Below, piece after piece: positions 15,021 to 21,618 of a stretch of 34,303 nucleotides of DNA (its first letter is position 1; each line of letters begins with the position of its first letter). The stretch is from Candidatus Woesearchaeota archaeon (GTDB lineage Archaea; Nanobdellota; Nanobdellia; Woesearchaeales; UBA10216), in NCBI GenBank assembly GCA_016935265.1, contig JAFGRH010000022.1, forward strand, positions 1 through 34,303. The letters are read 5' to 3'. A program made the translations under genes and the position numbers. The notes beneath the pieces were generated by a model that made no database searches, was not told the DNA's origin, and saw only the letters and a list, made by a program, of their open reading frames with translations.

Positions 15021-15131
15021 ATGGATAGGATGAGCCTGTTAGAGGACTTAAAAGAGCGCATTATGAGCCACAGCAGCGTAACAGATGAGTCAGCTGCCAT
15101 GGAGATAGCGCGCAGGTGGGCTAATACTTGA
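15021..15131 (+). CDS. 36-aa small protein with DEA-type helix module
   Basis: Frame beginning MDRMSLLEDLKERIMSHS and ending MEIARRWANT. GGGGGTGG lies 5 nt before the ATG, one of the best Shine-Dalgarno sequences in the window, and a TATA box lies upstream. The pattern L...L.......(V/A)(T/S).E.A.xIA(K/R)R is shared with the 50-aa protein at 25975 and with the N-terminus of the protein at 25562, so this is a small family and not a chance frame. It sits about 100 nt ahead of the major pilin gene. Function unknown. Confidence 0.65.
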   Translation: MDRMSLLEDLKERIMSHSSVTDESAAMEIARRWANT

Positions 15132-15168
15132 TTTTCGTTTAAATACGTCCCTGCGCAGTATAGAAACA

Positions 15169-15176
15169 TTTAAATA
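15169..15176 (+). promoter_or_regulatory. TATA box of the major pilin gene (second box 31 nt upstream)
   Basis: AGAAACATTTAAATAC carries a BRE-like AAAC before TTTAAATA. Another TTTAAATA lies at 15138-15145, so two start sites are possible. The leader from the nearer box is about 38 nt and contains CTACT...AGTAG, a short inverted repeat. Confidence 0.65.
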
Positions 15177-15218
15177 CTACTTCTTCGAATAGTAGAGTAA
15201 AGATTCAACTTTAAAAAA

Positions 15219-15228
15219 AGGAGGCGAT
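15219..15228 (+). promoter_or_regulatory. near-perfect Shine-Dalgarno of the major pilin
   Basis: AGGAGGCGAT differs by one base from the full complement of the archaeal 16S 3' end (AGGAGGTGAT) and lies 5 nt before the ATG. No other gene here has so long a match, which fits a very highly translated pilin. Confidence 0.75.
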
Positions 15229-15233
15229 AGATA

Positions 15234-15746
15234 ATGGTAAAAAAAGCTCAGGCAGCCATGGAGTTCCTGATGACGTATGGCTGGGCCATACTCGTTGTTC
15301 TTGTGGTTATTGGTGCTTTAGCATATTTCGGCGTATTAAACCCGCAGACTCTGCTGCCGGAGAGATGCGAGCTTCAGCAGGGCTTCTACTGCAGGGACTA
15401 TCTTATCAGTGAAGCAACAGACACTATAACAATGAAGCTTGAGAACGGCAGGGGCCAAGGGATTATGGTTGGCGTAGTTAATGCCACAGGCGTTGGAGAA
15501 TTAGCAGGCGTTCAATGCTACAACGAAACATTTAAGCTTTGGAGCTGGGCGGGCAAGGACGGCAAGCACCTTACCAACGGTGAATCTGCTGAGTTTGTAT
15601 TGTATTGCCAACCTAACTCCTTCGAAGGCTTAGCAAACAGCGGAAAGAAGAAGTTCGACCTTACCGTTAGTTGGTACCAGGACGATTCGACTCCTTCGTT
15701 CAACCACACCATGACTGGCCAGCTGTTGGCTAACATAGAAGAATAA
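15234..15746 (+). CDS. major type IV pilin, class III signal peptide
   Basis: Short positive leader MVKKA, then QAAMEFL and a long hydrophobic helix (MTYGWAILVVLVVIGALAYF). Archaeal EppA-type peptidases cleave before the Q of QxxxE, giving a mature protein of about 165 aa. The globular part has PERCELQQGFYCRDYL and a distal C in VLYCQP, likely disulfides, and several NxT/S sequons (NAT, NET, NHT). Two TATA boxes and the best Shine-Dalgarno in the window suggest it is the most abundant pilin. A T-rich terminator follows. The next gene is a paralog. Confidence 0.9.
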   Translation: MVKKAQAAMEFLMTYGWAILVVLVVIGALAYFGVLNPQTLLPERCELQQGFYCRDYLISEATDTITMKLENGRGQGIMVGVVNATGVGELAGVQCYNETFKLWSWAGKDGKHLTNGESAEFVLYCQPNSFEGLANSGKKKFDLTVSWYQDDSTPSFNHTMTGQLLANIEE

Positions 15747-15783
15747 GCTTTTTTATTTTTCATCTTTTCTTTTTTCCTTTCCT
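15747..15783 (+). terminator. T-rich terminator after the major pilin
   Basis: The spacer is almost pure pyrimidine, with TTTTTTATTTTT, TTTTCTTTTTT and CCTTTCC in the 45 nt before the next pilin. This matches archaeal oligo-T termination and may limit read-through to the paralog. Confidence 0.6.
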
Positions 15784-15791
15784 AGGTTAAA

Positions 15792-16295
15792 ATGTCATCA
15801 AAAGCCCAAGCATCAATGGAGTTTCTTCTTGTCTATGCCTGGGCAATACTTGTTGTTCTTGTCGTTGTCGGCACTCTGGCTTACTTCGGCGTACTTAATC
15901 CAGAAATAATAATCCCTGAAAGATGCCACCTCAGCCAGGGCTTTTACTGCAAGGACCACATACTCTCCGCAGGAGATGATGAGCTGATTCTCCAGGTAAG
16001 GTACGGCGTCGGCCCTGACGCGCTTCTGACAGAGGCTTACGCAACAAACCAGAGAAGGGGCATCTACTGCGAGAACATCAGCCTTAAGGACCTTACCTAC
16101 GGCAAAAATAACGGCTTTTACGTCAAAAGCGGGGACTTGTTTGAAATACTGCTAAGGTGCGACCCTTTTGACGATGACCTTGCTGGCTCAACCAAGGAGA
16201 GGTTTGACCTTAAGCTTCTTTGGCACAGGGTTGATTCTGAAACTTCCTACACCCACACGGCAGAGGGCCAGCTCTTTGCCATGATAGAGGAATAA
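15792..16295 (+). CDS. second pilin, paralog of the major pilin
   Basis: Class III leader MSSKA followed by QASMEFLL and the same helix (VYAWAILVVLVVVGTLAYFGVLNP). Collinear with the upstream pilin throughout: PERC.L.QGFYC.D, YCENIS, LLRCDP and a matching C-terminus H(T)..GQL.A.IEE. There is no good Shine-Dalgarno (AGGTTAAA precedes the ATG) and a T-rich tract separates it from the first pilin, so it is probably made at a lower level, perhaps as a minor or alternative subunit. Confidence 0.88.
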   Translation: MSSKAQASMEFLLVYAWAILVVLVVVGTLAYFGVLNPEIIIPERCHLSQGFYCKDHILSAGDDELILQVRYGVGPDALLTEAYATNQRRGIYCENISLKDLTYGKNNGFYVKSGDLFEILLRCDPFDDDLAGSTKERFDLKLLWHRVDSETSYTHTAEGQLFAMIEE

Positions 16296-16314
16296 TTCTT
16301 CTTTTACATAAACA

Positions 16315-16322
16315 TTTAAATA
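16315..16322 (+). promoter_or_regulatory. TATA box of the Cys-rich pilin-adhesin gene
   Basis: AACATTTAAATAAGG; the predicted start near 16345 leaves a leader of about 16 nt that holds GAGGTAA before the ATG. The core AAACATTTAAATA also precedes the genes at 15234 and 26196. Confidence 0.65.
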
Positions 16323-16360
16323 AGGCTAACCAATTTAACACTGCTGAAAAAGAGGTAACC

Positions 16361-17962
16361 ATGAAAGGCCAGGTGTCTGTTGAGCAGTTAATCCTAACAG
16401 TAGTAATCATGATGATGATTGTGCCTGCAGGCTATGTCTTCTACAAGTATTCCGAGCGCTCAAGCAGGCAGATAGGCGAGTCCCAGCTTGACAGGCTGGG
16501 GCACGAGATAGTAACCGCTGCAGAAAGGACTTACTATATGGGAGAGCCGTCACGAGTAACACTTCAGGGAACGATGCCTGACCACGTAACCTCAGTCAGG
16601 ACATACTCTGAATGGGACAACAGCATTAACGAAATAATATTTACTGTTGAGGTAGAAGGCAGGGAATCTGAGTTTGTCTACCCCTCCCCTGTTAACCTTA
16701 AGGGGCTTTTCATGAAAACAGATGCAAGCCCCGGCACAAAAAAAGTTTACATTGAGGCGTTCAGGGCAGCTGACGGAACTCTTTTCTCTGCAGTGAACTT
16801 CGGAAGCAGGTGCCCGCCCTCAACAGCATACGACCTTGACGGCGACTGCGTAGTGGAGGCATCTGTTTCAAATCCGGATGACCTAAACGAGATTACCGCA
16901 TGCTACGGCAAAGCAAAAACAAACGTAACGTGGGACCCAGACTGGGAAACCTGCTTCTATGCGGACTTCGACGGCAACTGCCTCATAGACTTAAATGACG
17001 GCTTCATACTCGAAAGCCACGACGGAGAAAGCATAGCTGACTGCATCCCTCCCGGAAGCGTGCCGCAGGGCGGCTACTGTGATTTTGATTACGACTGCGT
17101 ATCAGGTCTCTTCTGCTCCGAAGAGGATAATGTCTGCTGCGATGCAGAGTGCGACGGACCCTGCATCAGCTGTGACTGGGCTTCTTTTACAGGAACGTGC
17201 ACTAACCTTCCGCCCGGCCACACAACCAGCGAGTGCAATGTATATAACTGCCCCACCCTTTTATCAGGCTGGGACGGCAATGACTGCGCTGCATACACAA
17301 ACACAAACCCTGCTAAAAATGGCGCATGCAAAGCAGGCGGCTTGTGCAACGACATAGATGACGTCTGCTCAGGAACAGACGTTGTCGCAAAGTGCGGCAG
17401 CGCAGAGTGCAAAAGGCCTGGAACTGACATATGCAGGCAGGGCGACCCGAAGTATTTTGTTGACGACATTAGCGATGTCTGCTACGTAAACAGCGACCCA
17501 AGCGAAGGCACCTGCCCGGGCGGCCAGACCTGTGACAGTACAGGAACCTGTTCAAGTCCTCCTTGCATCGGCCAGCCAGACACCGCTTGGGGAGCAGGAC
17601 CGCTTGGCTGTGACGCTGCAGACCAGCGCTGCTACGACGAGGATTGCGTTACTTGCGGCGGCTGGATGAGCCAGGTAGCCGGAACGTGGTACTGCTGGTA
17701 TCAGGGTGCTTCCGCTGGCATGTCATGCACTGAAACCTGTGCAGCCCATGACGGGCCCACTCCAGGCACCTGCAGCTGGAACACATTAGGCACTTTTTGC
17801 TCGGTTACCAGGCACTTTTGGCCGAGCTGTTCATGCTCGACTACCGGCACATTGCTTGTATACCGAACACCCTCAAACCAGTGTTACCAGAATAGCGGAT
17901 CAACCACAAACTGTGGCTGGAGCAACCCTGACTACTGGCGACAATGCGCCTGCAACAGCTGA
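16361..17962 (+). CDS. Cys-rich pilin-headed adhesin with dockerin-like Ca-binding segment
   Basis: Leader MKG then QVSVEQLIL and a hydrophobic helix. Residues 1-110 align with the N-terminus of the 560-aa protein at 21619 (VTAAERTYYMG against VTEAERLYYMG). At about 155-225 two DxDG loops (YDLDGDCVVE; ADFDGNCLIDLNDGF) look like a dockerin-type EF-hand pair. The remainder to residue 533 is a long Cys-rich region (CDFDYDCVSGLFCSEE; CGGWMSQVAGTWYCW), probably disulfide-stabilised modules at the cell surface. At over 500 aa it is too large for a structural pilin, so it is more likely a tip adhesin. It has its own promoter and a GAGGT ribosome site. No cohesin partner is seen. Confidence 0.82.
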   Translation: MKGQVSVEQLILTVVIMMMIVPAGYVFYKYSERSSRQIGESQLDRLGHEIVTAAERTYYMGEPSRVTLQGTMPDHVTSVRTYSEWDNSINEIIFTVEVEGRESEFVYPSPVNLKGLFMKTDASPGTKKVYIEAFRAADGTLFSAVNFGSRCPPSTAYDLDGDCVVEASVSNPDDLNEITACYGKAKTNVTWDPDWETCFYADFDGNCLIDLNDGFILESHDGESIADCIPPGSVPQGGYCDFDYDCVSGLFCSEEDNVCCDAECDGPCISCDWASFTGTCTNLPPGHTTSECNVYNCPTLLSGWDGNDCAAYTNTNPAKNGACKAGGLCNDIDDVCSGTDVVAKCGSAECKRPGTDICRQGDPKYFVDDISDVCYVNSDPSEGTCPGGQTCDSTGTCSSPPCIGQPDTAWGAGPLGCDAADQRCYDEDCVTCGGWMSQVAGTWYCWYQGASAGMSCTETCAAHDGPTPGTCSWNTLGTFCSVTRHFWPSCSCSTTGTLLVYRTPSNQCYQNSGSTTNCGWSNPDYWRQCACNS

Positions 17963-17977
17963 ATAATGAGATAAGCT

Positions 17978-18439
17978 ATGAGCAGAACCATGAAAAAAGC
18001 ACAGGTAGCGACAGAAGCTGCAATCCTAATAACCATCATGACGTTCTTCTTCATAATCTTCCTGCTGGTTGCTTCTAACAGGTACGTCGATATATCCGAG
18101 GGCAAGAGGGACGAGCTTGTCCTTGACCTTGGCTACGTGATAGAGTCTGAGATTGACCTTGCTGCCTCAACCGAATCCGGCTACTACCGCGAGATTGAAC
18201 TTCCTGAAACCCTGCAGGGAATAAACTACTCAATAGAGTTTTACAACTCAACCGAGCTTAAGACAAACTACAGCGTTGTCATCCTGAGAAGCCTTTACTG
18301 GGAGGATGAGGGAGGCTGGCTGCAGAGCTATGAGCACGTAATAAACGTGCCGAGAAACACTTTCGGGACCTTGTGCAAGGGCAAGAACCTTATCCAGCGC
18401 ATTAACCTTACAACAAACCTGACCTGCATCGAGCATTAA
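17978..18439 (+). CDS. minor pilin-like protein
   Basis: Positive leader MSRTMKKA, then QVATEAAILI and a Phe-rich membrane helix (TIMTFFFIIFLLVA). An internal ATG at 17990 (MKKAQ...) is an equally good start; neither has a clear ribosome site beyond GAG. The 110-residue exterior has NYS, NST and NLT sequons and a Cys pair near the C-terminus (TLCKGKN and LTCIEH). It begins 15 nt after the adhesin stop, so it probably belongs to the same operon. Confidence 0.8.
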   Translation: MSRTMKKAQVATEAAILITIMTFFFIIFLLVASNRYVDISEGKRDELVLDLGYVIESEIDLAASTESGYYREIELPETLQGINYSIEFYNSTELKTNYSVVILRSLYWEDEGGWLQSYEHVINVPRNTFGTLCKGKNLIQRINLTTNLTCIEH

Positions 18440-18475
18440 CCGAAAGCTTATTAAACGGTAAAAAGGGATATTAGA

Positions 18476-18880
18476 ATGATGAAAAAAGCGCAGACATGGT
18501 CCATGGATGTCCTGTTCGCAGTAGGCATCTTTGTAGCAGGCATTCTTGTCCTTTACTATTTAATAGGCACCGGCGCAGAGTCAGGAATCCCAAGGGAAGT
18601 CGTGGAGGACGGCAAGAAGATTCCTGAGATTCTCAGCACTTCGCAGAACGAGAGCATAGGCTTTTTGCTTGGCGGAAAGGTTAACCAGGACAAGTTGGAG
18701 AACTTTGCCGCAATGGACTATAACGAAACGAAAAAGATTCTTGGCGTGAGCAGCGACTATTGCATCTACTTTGAGGATGATGAGGGCAATGTTGTTAACG
18801 TCTCAGGCAGCGTTATCGGCGTTGGCAGCGGTAAGGGAACCGTAGGGGGGGTAATTTGCGGCAGCGGCGATATCGGCTAG
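18476..18880 (+). CDS. minor pilin-like protein with QTWSMD leader
   Basis: MMKKA followed by QTWSMDVLFAVGIFVAGILVLYYLI. The acidic residue is Asp at +6 instead of Glu at +5, a variant of the class III signal. The exterior domain (SIGFLLGGKVNQDKLENFA; CIYFEDDEGNVVNVSG; GGVICG) is clearly related to the following gene. GGGAT lies before the ATG. A run of seven G near the 3' end (18845-18851) falls in a Gly-Gly pair close to the C-terminus. Confidence 0.78.
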   Translation: MMKKAQTWSMDVLFAVGIFVAGILVLYYLIGTGAESGIPREVVEDGKKIPEILSTSQNESIGFLLGGKVNQDKLENFAAMDYNETKKILGVSSDYCIYFEDDEGNVVNVSGSVIGVGSGKGTVGGVICGSGDIG

Positions 18881-18887
18881 CCAAAGA

Positions 18888-18897
18888 TTTATAAATA
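18888..18897 (+). promoter_or_regulatory. TATA box of the 125-aa surface protein gene
   Basis: TTTATAAATA lies 34 nt before ATG 18931, and GAGGTG sits at 18921-18926, so a leader of about 12-15 nt is expected. Confidence 0.6.
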
Positions 18898-18930
18898 AGA
18901 AATTATAAGGAAGAATAAAAGAGGTGCTTT

Positions 18931-19308
18931 ATGAAGAAGGCCAGGATAAAAGGTCATGATGACAGCCTTGCTTTGCTTCTTTTCATGCTTTTCCTAGTTT
19001 CTGTGCTTTTCATACTTGACGCAGCAGACAATTCAGAGGAAGTTATCACCTCAGACCAGATTCTGAAAAAGCTTGTTGTAAATGACGCATCTGAAGGCAG
19101 CATCGCCTTTGTCATAAGGGACAGGGTCGACCCTCAAAGGCTCGCTGATTTTGCAAGCAAGGACTACGACCAGATGAAAGAAGAGCTTGGCGTTGATTAC
19201 GACTTCGTGGTTTACTTTGAGGACCAAAGCGGCAACGTTGTACCCTTTGCGGGAAAGTACTGCGTCGGCAGCCCCAAGTCAAGTGTCGGCGGCATCAGCT
19301 GCGGCTAG
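18931..19308 (+). CDS. membrane-anchored paralog of the preceding pilin-like protein, signal lost
   Basis: The exterior domain matches the gene at 18476 segment by segment: SIAFVIRDRVDPQRLADFA, VVYFEDQSGNVVPFAG and VGGISCG. The N-terminus MKKARIKGHDDSLALLLFML keeps the basic leader and hydrophobic helix, but Q is replaced by R and no QxxxE motif remains. It may therefore stay as a membrane anchor or be processed differently. It has its own TATA box and a GAGGTG ribosome site. Confidence 0.75.
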   Translation: MKKARIKGHDDSLALLLFMLFLVSVLFILDAADNSEEVITSDQILKKLVVNDASEGSIAFVIRDRVDPQRLADFASKDYDQMKEELGVDYDFVVYFEDQSGNVVPFAGKYCVGSPKSSVGGISCG

Positions 19309-19317
19309 CACCACTAC

Positions 19318-19326
19318 TTTTAAATA
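19318..19326 (+). promoter_or_regulatory. TATA box of the 163/428-aa pilin-like gene pair
   Basis: TTTTAAATA is centred 29 nt before ATG 19351. No Shine-Dalgarno lies between, so the first gene of the pair is probably near-leaderless. Confidence 0.6.
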
Positions 19327-19350
19327 CCCCTTTTCCATATTAGCGGATTA

Positions 19351-19842
19351 ATGGGAAAAAGAGGCTACTTTTTTACTTTGGACGCTTTTATTGCAATGGG
19401 CATACTCGCTGCAGGGCTTGGCGTTTTTTTCCTCTCCCAGCTCTCGGTGGAGGACACAGCCCAGCCTGAGTTCTTCTCTCAGGACATAATAGAAGTATTT
19501 TCAACCACAGACCTCAAGTCAGTTAACAACAGGTATATTGACGAGCACGTAATATCCGGAAACATAACCAACAAGGACAACACCATATTGGAGCAGATAG
19601 GCGAATACTACCACACCGGAAAGATGGGCGAAGCCCAAAACCTTACGATAAACCTCACTTACAACCTCGTTCCAAGCCAGTACAACTTCGAGATATGGTT
19701 TAACGGCGAGCTGCTTCAGAGAAGGGGCGTCCTCACCGACAAAACGCCCGGGCTTTCGTCATCAAAAGCGATGATAACAGGAATAATCAACAGGTCAGTC
19801 TTCTGGGGCCCTTACAAAGCAGAGGTGAGGGTCTGGCAATGA
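19351..19842 (+). CDS. atypical pilin-like surface protein ([11 protein letters not shown] leader)
   Basis: MGKRG then [23 protein letters not shown]: a short basic leader ending in Gly before a hydrophobic helix, without the QxxxE motif but with Asp in the +5/+6 region. The exterior has several Asn sequons (NIT, NLT, NRS). It overlaps the next gene by four bases (ATGA), and that gene has the related leader [13 protein letters not shown], so the two are probably partners in one complex. A minor-pilin role is inferred. Confidence 0.72.
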   Translation: MGKRGYFFTLDAFIAMGILAAGLGVFFLSQLSVEDTAQPEFFSQDIIEVFSTTDLKSVNNRYIDEHVISGNITNKDNTILEQIGEYYHTGKMGEAQNLTINLTYNLVPSQYNFEIWFNGELLQRRGVLTDKTPGLSSSKAMITGIINRSVFWGPYKAEVRVWQ

Positions 19843-21125
19843 ACAAGAAAGGAGTGTTTTTCACAATCGTAGCGGTATTCATAGTCGGAGCACTGGCGCT
19901 TATGGCTTCCTCCAATGTTTTCTACCTTACCACGCACAAGGTTCCTGTAAACACCTTCAGGGTGCAGTCCGCGGACTACCACCTAAAGAATCTTGAAAAC
20001 GTCCATCTTGAAAGGGCAGTCAGGGCGTCCTCCTACGCGGCAATGCACGCGATTTCAATGCACATGAACTGGACAGTGGAAGATTTTCTGGCTGACAAGA
20101 GCGAGTTAGATGCTTACTTCATCGAGCTTCTTCTGAACGGCACGATAGGAGGGAATGTAATAACGGTGCAGGGCGGCCCAAACCTGATGCAGGACGGAAA
20201 CCTTACCTCAAAGCTGATGGAGTTCGAAAACGCCTCCGACAAAATTAATGCGCTAAACGTCACCTTCTGCAAGGACTACGGCTACCTCCGCTCCTCAATA
20301 AAGCTTTACCAGGACAACTACACAGGCCCCTGGAACTTCGGCGTAAACATAACGCTTAACTACACAATGAATGCCACCATAGCTTACTGGTCAAGGCTTG
20401 TAACAATCCCTGTCAGGGTATCCCTAATTGGGCTTGAGGACCCGCTTTACTTCATCAACACAAACCCCAACAACCTCAACCCTCCCCTGCTGCCGGAGTA
20501 CAGGAATTCCTACTCAGCGGAAATAGTGCCGACCAACATAACAAGGTGGAACGCAACATACCTGCGCGAATTCATACTCAGCCCAAGGGCATACCGCACA
20601 TCAAAGGACGCTCCAAGCTTCTTGATGAGGTTTTACAACGACATCTCGCCATCACCTGAGCTCTGCTGCGGCATAGAGTCAGTAATTGACCCTGCAGTCC
20701 TCGACATTGATTTCTACAGCGTATACACTTCTCCTCAGCTCGAGAAAAGCTACATTGACTGGTGCTTCTTCAGCACAGCTTGCCCACCCGACCAGCCAGG
20801 ACAGCTTTGGAACATAACAGACGTGACAAACTACACTGTCGGCGGCTACTGCAACGCCTTCAAGCTCCACTCAGAGGCAGCAGGGCCTGCTTGGTATAAC
20901 GTATCATCATTCGAGCTAAGCCACGGAGTTCCTGGCGATGCTGACGGAGACGGGATTCTTGATGAAAATGACAACTGCCCGCTTGATTCAAACGCTGACC
21001 AGGCAGATACGGACAGCGATGGCGCAGATGGCGTTGGTGACGTATGCGACAACTGCCCGCTTGATTCAAACGCTGACCAGGCAGATACGGACAGCGATGG
21101 CATTGGTGATGTATGCGATATTTGA
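19839..21125 (+). CDS. large pilin-like protein with C-terminal thrombospondin type-3 repeats
   Basis: [22 protein letters not shown] is a pilin-like membrane anchor. Residues 30-360 form a long extracellular domain with many NxT/S sequons and a few Cys. Residues 366-428 are thrombospondin type-3 calcium-binding repeats ([31 protein letters not shown]). Two of these repeats are encoded by an exact 54-bp direct duplication. It is coupled to the upstream gene by ATGA, and the next gene's ribosome site GAGGTGATT overlaps its stop codon. It is probably a Ca-stabilised surface or adhesion protein. Confidence 0.8.
   Translation: MNKKGVFFTIVAVFIVGALALMASSNVFYLTTHKVPVNTFRVQSADYHLKNLENVHLERAVRASSYAAMHAISMHMNWTVEDFLADKSELDAYFIELLLNGTIGGNVITVQGGPNLMQDGNLTSKLMEFENASDKINALNVTFCKDYGYLRSSIKLYQDNYTGPWNFGVNITLNYTMNATIAYWSRLVTIPVRVSLIGLEDPLYFINTNPNNLNPPLLPEYRNSYSAEIVPTNITRWNATYLREFILSPRAYRTSKDAPSFLMRFYNDISPSPELCCGIESVIDPAVLDIDFYSVYTSPQLEKSYIDWCFFSTACPPDQPGQLWNITDVTNYTVGGYCNAFKLHSEAAGPAWYNVSSFELSHGVPGDADGDGILDENDNCPLDSNADQADTDSDGADGVGDVCDNCPLDSNADQADTDSDGIGDVCDI
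20970..21101 (+). repeat. exact 54-bp direct repeat encoding TSP3 repeats
   Basis: The stretch starting GACAACTGCCCGCTTGATTC and ending in GACAGCGATGGC occurs at 20970-21023 and again at 21048-21101, 78 bp apart in frame. Identity at silent sites points to a recent duplication able to expand or contract. Confidence 0.9.
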
Positions 21126-21134
21126 GGTGATTCA

Positions 21135-21617
21135 GTGCGCATAGATTACGACTCCATAGCTGATTCTTACGATGAGCTATACCGCTCAGAGCAGCTCAAC
21201 AAGCTCCGCATCATTGCCTCCAAGCTGAAAATAACGCCCAAAACAAAAATCCTTGACATTGGCTCTGGGACAGGTCTTTCAAAAATCCTAGGCGGAAAAA
21301 TAACAGGGCTGGAGCCTTCTGAGAAGCTCCTTAAGAAGTCAAAAATAAGGGCTGTAAGGGGCGCTGCAGAGAGCATCCCTTTTCCAGAAAGAAGCTTTGA
21401 CATCGTAATCTCAGTAACATCTGCTCACAACTTCTCTGACAGGGAAAAGGCAATAGCTGAAATGGCGCGCGTCTCAAAAAAAACTGTGGTGATAAGCGTC
21501 CTTAAGGCATCCCGCTTTTCAGGGCAGATTGAGCGCATAATCCCGAAACATTTAATAATAGAGAGCATCATAACTGAACAGAAGGACAGGATATTTTTTT
21601 GCAGGAAAAAGAGGTAA
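21135..21617 (+). CDS. class I SAM-dependent methyltransferase
   Basis: Rossmann methyltransferase with motif I ILDIGSGTGLSKIL (residues about 39-52), GLEPSEKLLKKSK, AAESIPFPERSFDIVISV (motif IV region) and VVISVL. At 160 aa it is shorter than most ubiE-type enzymes and lacks much of the C-terminal strand set. GTG 21135 is favoured because GAGGTGATT sits at the right distance. It lies inside a run of pilin-like genes, one base ahead of the next, so a role in modifying pilins, glycans or lipids is possible; the substrate cannot be read from the sequence. Confidence 0.82.
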   Translation: MRIDYDSIADSYDELYRSEQLNKLRIIASKLKITPKTKILDIGSGTGLSKILGGKITGLEPSEKLLKKSKIRAVRGAAESIPFPERSFDIVISVTSAHNFSDREKAIAEMARVSKKTVVISVLKASRFSGQIERIIPKHLIIESIITEQKDRIFFCRKKR

Positions 21618-21618
21618 G

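Noticed and set aside
18845-18851. G7 run as a phase-variation switch
   Set aside because: Slippage would change only about a dozen C-terminal residues, so a switch is not convincing.
20846-21142. Minus-strand 98-aa repetitive ORF
   Set aside because: It is the antisense reading of the TSP3 DNA repeats.
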